NCBI GenBank assembly: GCA_026874595.1
Contig: CM049321.1
Span: 19,748,979 to 19,812,978 of the forward strand
From: Sipunculus nudus
Taxonomy: Eukaryota; Annelida; Sipuncula; Golfingiida; Sipunculidae
Direction: 5' to 3'
DNA length: 64,000 nucleotides
Shown here: positions 43,801 to 50,600 of the stretch, piece by piece
How positions within the stretch are numbered: position 1 is the first letter of the stretch
Layout of the letters: each line of letters begins with the position of its first letter
Made by a program: the position numbers and the translations under genes
The notes under the pieces: generated by a model
Database searches by the model: none
What the model was told of the DNA's origin: nothing
What the model saw: the letters and a program-made list of their open reading frames with translations, nothing else

Positions 43801-46800
43801 GGCCGTTCTTAGCAGCAGTCTCGCATGCATGGGAGCCGTGTGTAAATGTATTATTTACGGTTATTTATTTATAAATTAAAATATTGCTGATTAGTTTTCG
43901 TGTGATATATAACTTGTTATAAAATCTTGGTAATTGTTACCAAATAATACGTTTACAACAACCCTGCTGTAACACACAGCGGCCTAACTGCATTAAATGC
44001 GGCGGTATCCAGGACCCAGGATACCGCCGCATAAAAAGCTTCAGAGTAAACTAGAGAACTTCAAACCCTTGTCGGAAAAAAATCGTGTAAAATCAAATAG
44101 TGCGTTTATGACAAGGAAACTTTAAGTAATCTAAGGGAGATATAGTACTTTATTCGAATGACCACGAAATTCAGCTAAATATTGTTTTAGTATGTAAACA
44201 AGACTCACTTTTAAAACTTTGCAATCCTTGCGCTTGAAACTGTCTCAGAATCTGAAACAATGAACTGCGTGACCTTTGATCGCTGAGCCAACAAGGCCCG
44301 TTACCACTGGTTACACAGGCGGCTGCCGGCCAGCCGTGGCTGGAGGGAAAACCCAGAGCAGACATCGTTCCCCGTGTATCACCGTTTATTAGGATAATAC
44401 ATATTCTTCTAATCAACATTTAAAGTGGACAAACACTGTCTAAGTGGAATGTTATATGCGTATTTGATAAGAATATCTTTATTTCTTAACGAATACGACA
44501 TTTTCAGACGAAATATAATTTAATTGTCATGTGGAATGTCTTCAGTTTCCTCAAATTATCTTCTAGGGCTCTCGCACAGCGTAGCGTAGTAAGAGAGGAC
44601 GGGTGCTAAGGCTAACAGCGGCCCACATCGTTGGGCATGGTCAAGCAAAATTGAAATAAAAGCCTACTATAAACCCATTTGCGGCATTATTTAGGAATGT
44701 TATTTGTTTAAAACGTAAAGTAAATAAAAAGCTGACATCGCAAAGAGTCACACAATGGCAGACGATCGTTTTAAAATCAAGTTTGAGTGCCGCCATGTGC
44801 TGAAACGCCCCGGTATTCTGCTAAGAATATTTTGAACGGCTGTACGCGGTGGGTGGTAAACAGAACAGCCACCTATTTCGTCCCAGCGTGCCTTGCGCGT
44901 ACACTGCCTTGACAAAATGGCTCCCCACACGGAAACTTTCTTCAGGAAAAAAACTTGCTTACCCCGACTGGCCACTTTAATTTTACCTTAAAATCACTCG
45001 TATTCAAGCGTCATGTTTCCTATAGGTGCGTATCACGACAAGGTAACTTCAGTTACTTTGATATTTAGTTAAGGTGACCAGCGATGTTTTCAAACGAACC
45101 AGCAAATTGTAACATGGAGCGATGTCAACGTACGATGTGACGATGATAATACCGAAGTAACCGGTATGAAAATGATTTGAATCTTCCGAGTAATTCCAGA
45201 AAATGGAATTTTCATCAAAAATTAAGATTTCAAAATATTACTTTTAGAATTAAAATATACAGTGACTTGAAATGGATAAGCAAAATATTTTTTCAAAATA
45301 TAATGACAAATCAGTAGCAAACAAGAATACGGCACGGAATATAAAATCTGTATAAACAGGCAGAGGTTCACCGGCCCTTGCGTCTTCCCAAACTTCATGC
45401 TTGAGTGACCCTTCAAAAAAAGTCTTATGATGTGTTTAAATAAAATGCCCAAGGAATTTTAAAGTGGACAGGAATGGCCGAGCCGCAACCTACGCGTGTT
45501 CATTTCTAGATGATAGCTTGATTGTGTCTATTGTCAAATCATTCCGTAGCGAAAGTTGGTGCGGTTTTAAAGGGGGGTTTTTAGTATTTGAGGCCCTCGC
45601 GGTGTCTCACCTGGAATTTCGGCGAAGTCTGGGTGCGGTTTTAATCGGAAGTGCGGTTTTAAGTGGAGATTTTACGGTAATTGAACTACTGTTACAGAAA
45701 GTTTCTTGTTAACTGAATGAACAGGCTGAACTAAATTAAATTTAGGAAGAATTCCTAAATTAAGGCCATTCAAATGTACATGCTCATACAAATGTAAGCA
45801 TGTGCATGCTTATGTGCAAATACAAATTACATTCAAGTGTATTTTGGGTTTTTAATATTTTGATCATTTCAATTACTTTTTCTACTATTAGAACAATAGA
45901 ATACGTTTTTTGTCTCTGCCAGGTGGATATGCGTTCATCCATGTTTGTGTGTGTGTTTGTTCATGACATAACTCACGCAATCACAAACAGAATCTCAAGA
46001 AATTTTCAGGGTATTTCAGAAATTGGCCAATGAAGAATCAATAAGATTTTGGTGTGGATCCAGCACATCTTCCAGATTCAGGAATGTCATCAAGGAATAT
46101 TCACAAATGTACAGTCACTTGCCCACGAATGACCTGGGACTATGGGTCAAGTAAGTTAATTCAAACAAGGTTTGAGGGACTTCCAACACCATGGAGGCTT
46201 GAATTCCTTTGAATGCAGATTTAATTTTCTTTTCCTCCAACCATTTTTATGTCTACATAATGAAACTGAACTTTGAAAACTTTTCTATTAAAATTATTTA
46301 CATTTTAGGTTATTATTTTTATTGATTCTGTATATTGTTAAGCAAAATGCGGTGTTAAAACCATCTGACATTTACAGATAATTTTGTAAAAAAAAATAAT
46401 TAACATTAATCAATATTTGAGTTGAAAACAATCAGAATTTATCAATTATGTCAAAGATATAAACAGCAATACGAATAATCATAACCTTTTTAATTTACAT
46501 ATTTTTAGAATTAAAATTTTATTGAAAATAAGAAGCTTTTAATTACCTTATCAATTATAAACTTCTACAGTGGCATCCCTTGCAACAACCCATACATTTA
46601 AATAAAATCTGAAATTTGTTTCAAATTCATATTAGACCCCAAAAAGTACATATCATTTTTAAAGCTGGACAGTTTTTTTTCAGATGGCATATATGTATTT
46701 ATGAAATTCAAATTTATTTCCTTAAGATATTTAATTTTTTTTAAATATTCATTAAATATGTACACTATTTTAGTACCATGTAACAGTTAGCCACTTTTTG

Positions 46801-47600
46801 GTGAGGTAATATAAAACAACATGACAGTAAACATTTTTTTCTGTTTTTCCTCCACCTTTTCCTTTTTTTCTAATTTTGGTTCAATAATCAAAATTAAAAT
46901 TTTTCTTTGATTAAGATGCTACCGTATAAATGAATAATAAATGTGTGACATGACTGCACCATAAACAAGACACCACAGATTTCTTTTTACATTATGAATA
47001 TGAATGCTCAACAGCAAGACAAAGGGGTCATGCAAATGGCATCAACCGAAAATCAGGCTCTGAATTTTCTCGTAAAATGTCCACTCAAACAGCACTGTAG
47101 AACAGGAAGAAATCCAAGCATGGAGTGCATGATTAGTCTGTCAAAGTTAATCAATCCAACCATTCATTTCAGCTCATTATGATACTAATTAGTATATATA
47201 AATATTCATATATTTATTTTTTAATAATAGGCTGGTAGTCAACAGTGCTAAAACTCTAAATAAACCTAGCCTTGTATTTGGGGTTCTCCATTCCTTCAAA
47301 CAGCATAGTGGGCTACCTCGCTAAAAAATTTATGGCTACCCCCCCCCCCCCCCCAAAATGAAGCAAGATGATATGATGCAAAGTAATTAAAACTTCTGCA
47401 AATTTAAGCTGGTCAATTGTTTGCCCATTTGTTGTATTACTCTATAATATTTGGAAATGGAGAACGCTGGAATTGGATTGAAAGGACCTTTGAGTACCTG
47501 ACACTGACATTTAATTTTTATAATTCTCAGTATTCTTTCAATGAAGAAATCTCCTGATTATATTATAGACAGATTTGATGTTATATAAATATATATATTA

Positions 47601-47641
<41 letters not shown>

Positions 47642-50600
47642 CAGCGTTTGCATACAGTAATGGGCACATGATTACAAGCAGTTTATAATCTTAAATGTGA
47701 CCTTGGGAGAGTAACTATTCATGGCAAGATTTCAATATTTCTTTATGCTAAGAAGCATAAGATCCAAATAACTACAAACGGACCACTTTTTATTTTTCTC
47801 TTTTATGTTTGGTCTGTTTAACCATGGGATCAGATACTATACCTTACTTTTAGGAAGCATGGATCTTAAAATATGTTGTCCTCATTTTTTTATGGTGCCT
47901 ACATGGGCCTATTACAGATGAATTTGTTATCTTTAAAGTGTTATATAATACAATATTTTCCTCCTTTTTTTCAATTACCCCAGTCTGAAATCTTAAGTCC
48001 TTATTGGTGAAAACATCAACACAATTTTCAATTCAGGAAATTAAGAGAAGTGCCACATTTAAACTTTTTGTTGAGCAAAGTGTAATCTAGGGAAGCTCCC
48101 TTAAATATATTATATACAAGAGCATCGTGAATGGGAAAAAAAGCCAAATCTAACCACAAAACTGCAATAACAAACAGCACCTGGCTGAAAGTTCTAAAAG
48201 TAAAATGGAAGATGCATTAATCATCAGCATCCCATGCTATCCCATGATGCATTTGACTACCTTCATCACTGCCGTTTCCCACAGTGATGCGTGGCGGACC
48301 AGACGTGCCAGGAATAGCCAAGTGTTCGGCCGAATAAGATTGAGAGTGAGAGAGCTCTGGTTATGGGTAACAGAGAGAAGACAAAAATAGAAAACTCAGA
48401 GTTTGGAAAAATCAGAGAAACAGTCATTCCAGTAATAAGTTGAATACAAGGATCAAAGAAATTTTTAGTGAAGTCTTTTATATAAAGAACCAATTAAATA
48501 TAATATAATATAATATAATATAATATAATATAATATTTTAAATGAACCCTTCAAGCACAAATATGACAACTCAATTATACTCTTAAACATGGGGTCCTTT
48601 ACCTTCTGAAATCACTTAGAGAACACCAAAAAATTAAAAATTGTTTCAAGGGGTCCTCATAATTATTCACACAATGACAGAATGTACACATAGAACCGAT
48701 CCACTATCACTTATAGGTTTTAATTTATGCACTGATTCATCTATGGGAGACTTCTTGCTTTAAGTCTTTAATTAATAATTTTGCTTTTTCTTTTAATTCG
48801 AAAGTCCTGGAGTAACTTTGTTCACATTTTGTTTGGTGTTCTCTGGTTTAAGTTGCCAGATTGTGCAACAACAAAAAATTTTCATTAACAATTTATGTTG
48901 ATTGATAATTAGGTATGTTTTTAAACATTTTCTCAATAGTTTGATAAATGTTATCTCTGAAAAATATGTTTAAAGGATGCAATATATTTTATCAGAAGAA
49001 GAAACTGTCTTTGAAGAAAAACTTACGATGAAGCACTCTGGGTGATAAGTAGTCTGAATAATAGAGTAGGTTAAAACAAATAAACTTACTAAATAAATAA
49101 ATAAAGATTATCATGATCAGTAACTTCTGGGATGTTTTGTATGGCTAAACAATGTTTATTTTTACATAGCAGTAGAGTAAATAATATATTCATGTTTGTT
49201 TCATAAAACTGGAGACTGAGGATTATGAAGTTTTATTCAATGTCAAACTTAACCATGCAACTACAGCAGTTTATATCACATAAATTAGAAGTATACATGT
49301 ATATATATTAATAGGTTAATGTCCTTCTAAAAATTTATGTATACCTGTGTAACATAGCTTTATCTTATGTTCACATAATCATTAGGACAATGACTTGTGG
49401 CTGGCATACTTGCAAGTTTCAATTGACCAAAAAAACACTAGAAATTATGACAATGAATGATATGTTATGTAACAGTCCTCCTGACTTTAATCCGTTAATC
49501 ATGAAATTTATAAATGCATAAAATTATTTTATTCACCAACATATATCTCTGTGATAAGGTAACCATGGTGATATGCAGACCTGCATCAATATATTTCTTC
49601 TTTGATGTTGATTGCTCAAAATGCTTTTTGAGAAAAATTGGTTTGGGTCAGAGAGTTATGGTTTGGGTCTTTCTCGAGTTATTGTAGAGCAAAGTAGGTA
49701 AGAACTGAAATTTTCTTAACATACACTTCAAAACAACAGAAAGAAGTTCATTAGGTTATCATGGAGAAAAGTAGGTGAAATGATTTTATAATTGTAACAT
49801 AATTTTCAATTGAAAACAAAATCAAATTTAAGATTAAAACAGGAACCAAACTGTTAGATTAAAATTGAAAACTGACTTACAATACAATGCCCTGTTACGA
49901 TACAATATACTTGAAACTACAAAAAGGTAAGACATATGAATCCAAATTGCCAAAAAATAAGAAAACTCTCTGCAGGTATTTCCTTTGGCAGATAATGCAA
50001 GTAATAAAAAGGAAAACATAACAGCAAAGTCTTTATTTTGCTATACAATTTGTATTTCTTTTATTTTTATTTATTTTTTATTAATCTATTGCACAACTTG
50101 TGTGAGTAGGTAGACCTGATTAATAGAGAGATATGATAAAACCAATAATTTCCTATATAAAGCTTTAATCTAAGGGATTATAAGACTACATAATACCTCT
50201 TTGGAGACTACAACCAATACCCAAGTGTTCATGTAGGGCTATTTTTACAGTGACATTATGGAAAACCACAAAATCACAGGGCATATTAAACAAATATGTA
50301 CTGGTGTTGTTACACAAAATACAGAACCCAAGACTATAAATGTATATAGCAGTGGCTGTTTCCTATTCTCAATCATATACGTCATAAAAGAAGAAAATTT
50401 ATATGACTGCCTAAAATTGATAAATTTATTGTTCAGAAAACATTTTTGTCAGAAGATGCTCACCTTTGTGTTCCAGTTTCTTCTCAGAGTGTTTTTTGCC
50501 GATCTCAGCAAGTGATCGGATCAGGGGCAGCCCCTTCTTCTCATTATGATTTGATTTGTTGTGTTGGTGACGATGGCGGGAGAGCAGGGCGTCACGAACC

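Larger units (their letters stand above)
43202..50463 (-). other. 7.3-kb intron between exon 3 and cassette exon A
   Basis: It holds the 2.05-kb TA-flanked DNA element (43630-45677), a dispersed repeat (47270-47470) with a C-run, TA microsatellite at about 47580-47640 and a (TAATA)n tract at about 48495-48536. No supported gene. Confidence 0.6.

Noticed and set aside
44748-44975. 75-codon minus-strand ORF in the transposon
   Set aside because: Too short and without a transposase signature; the element appears non-autonomous.
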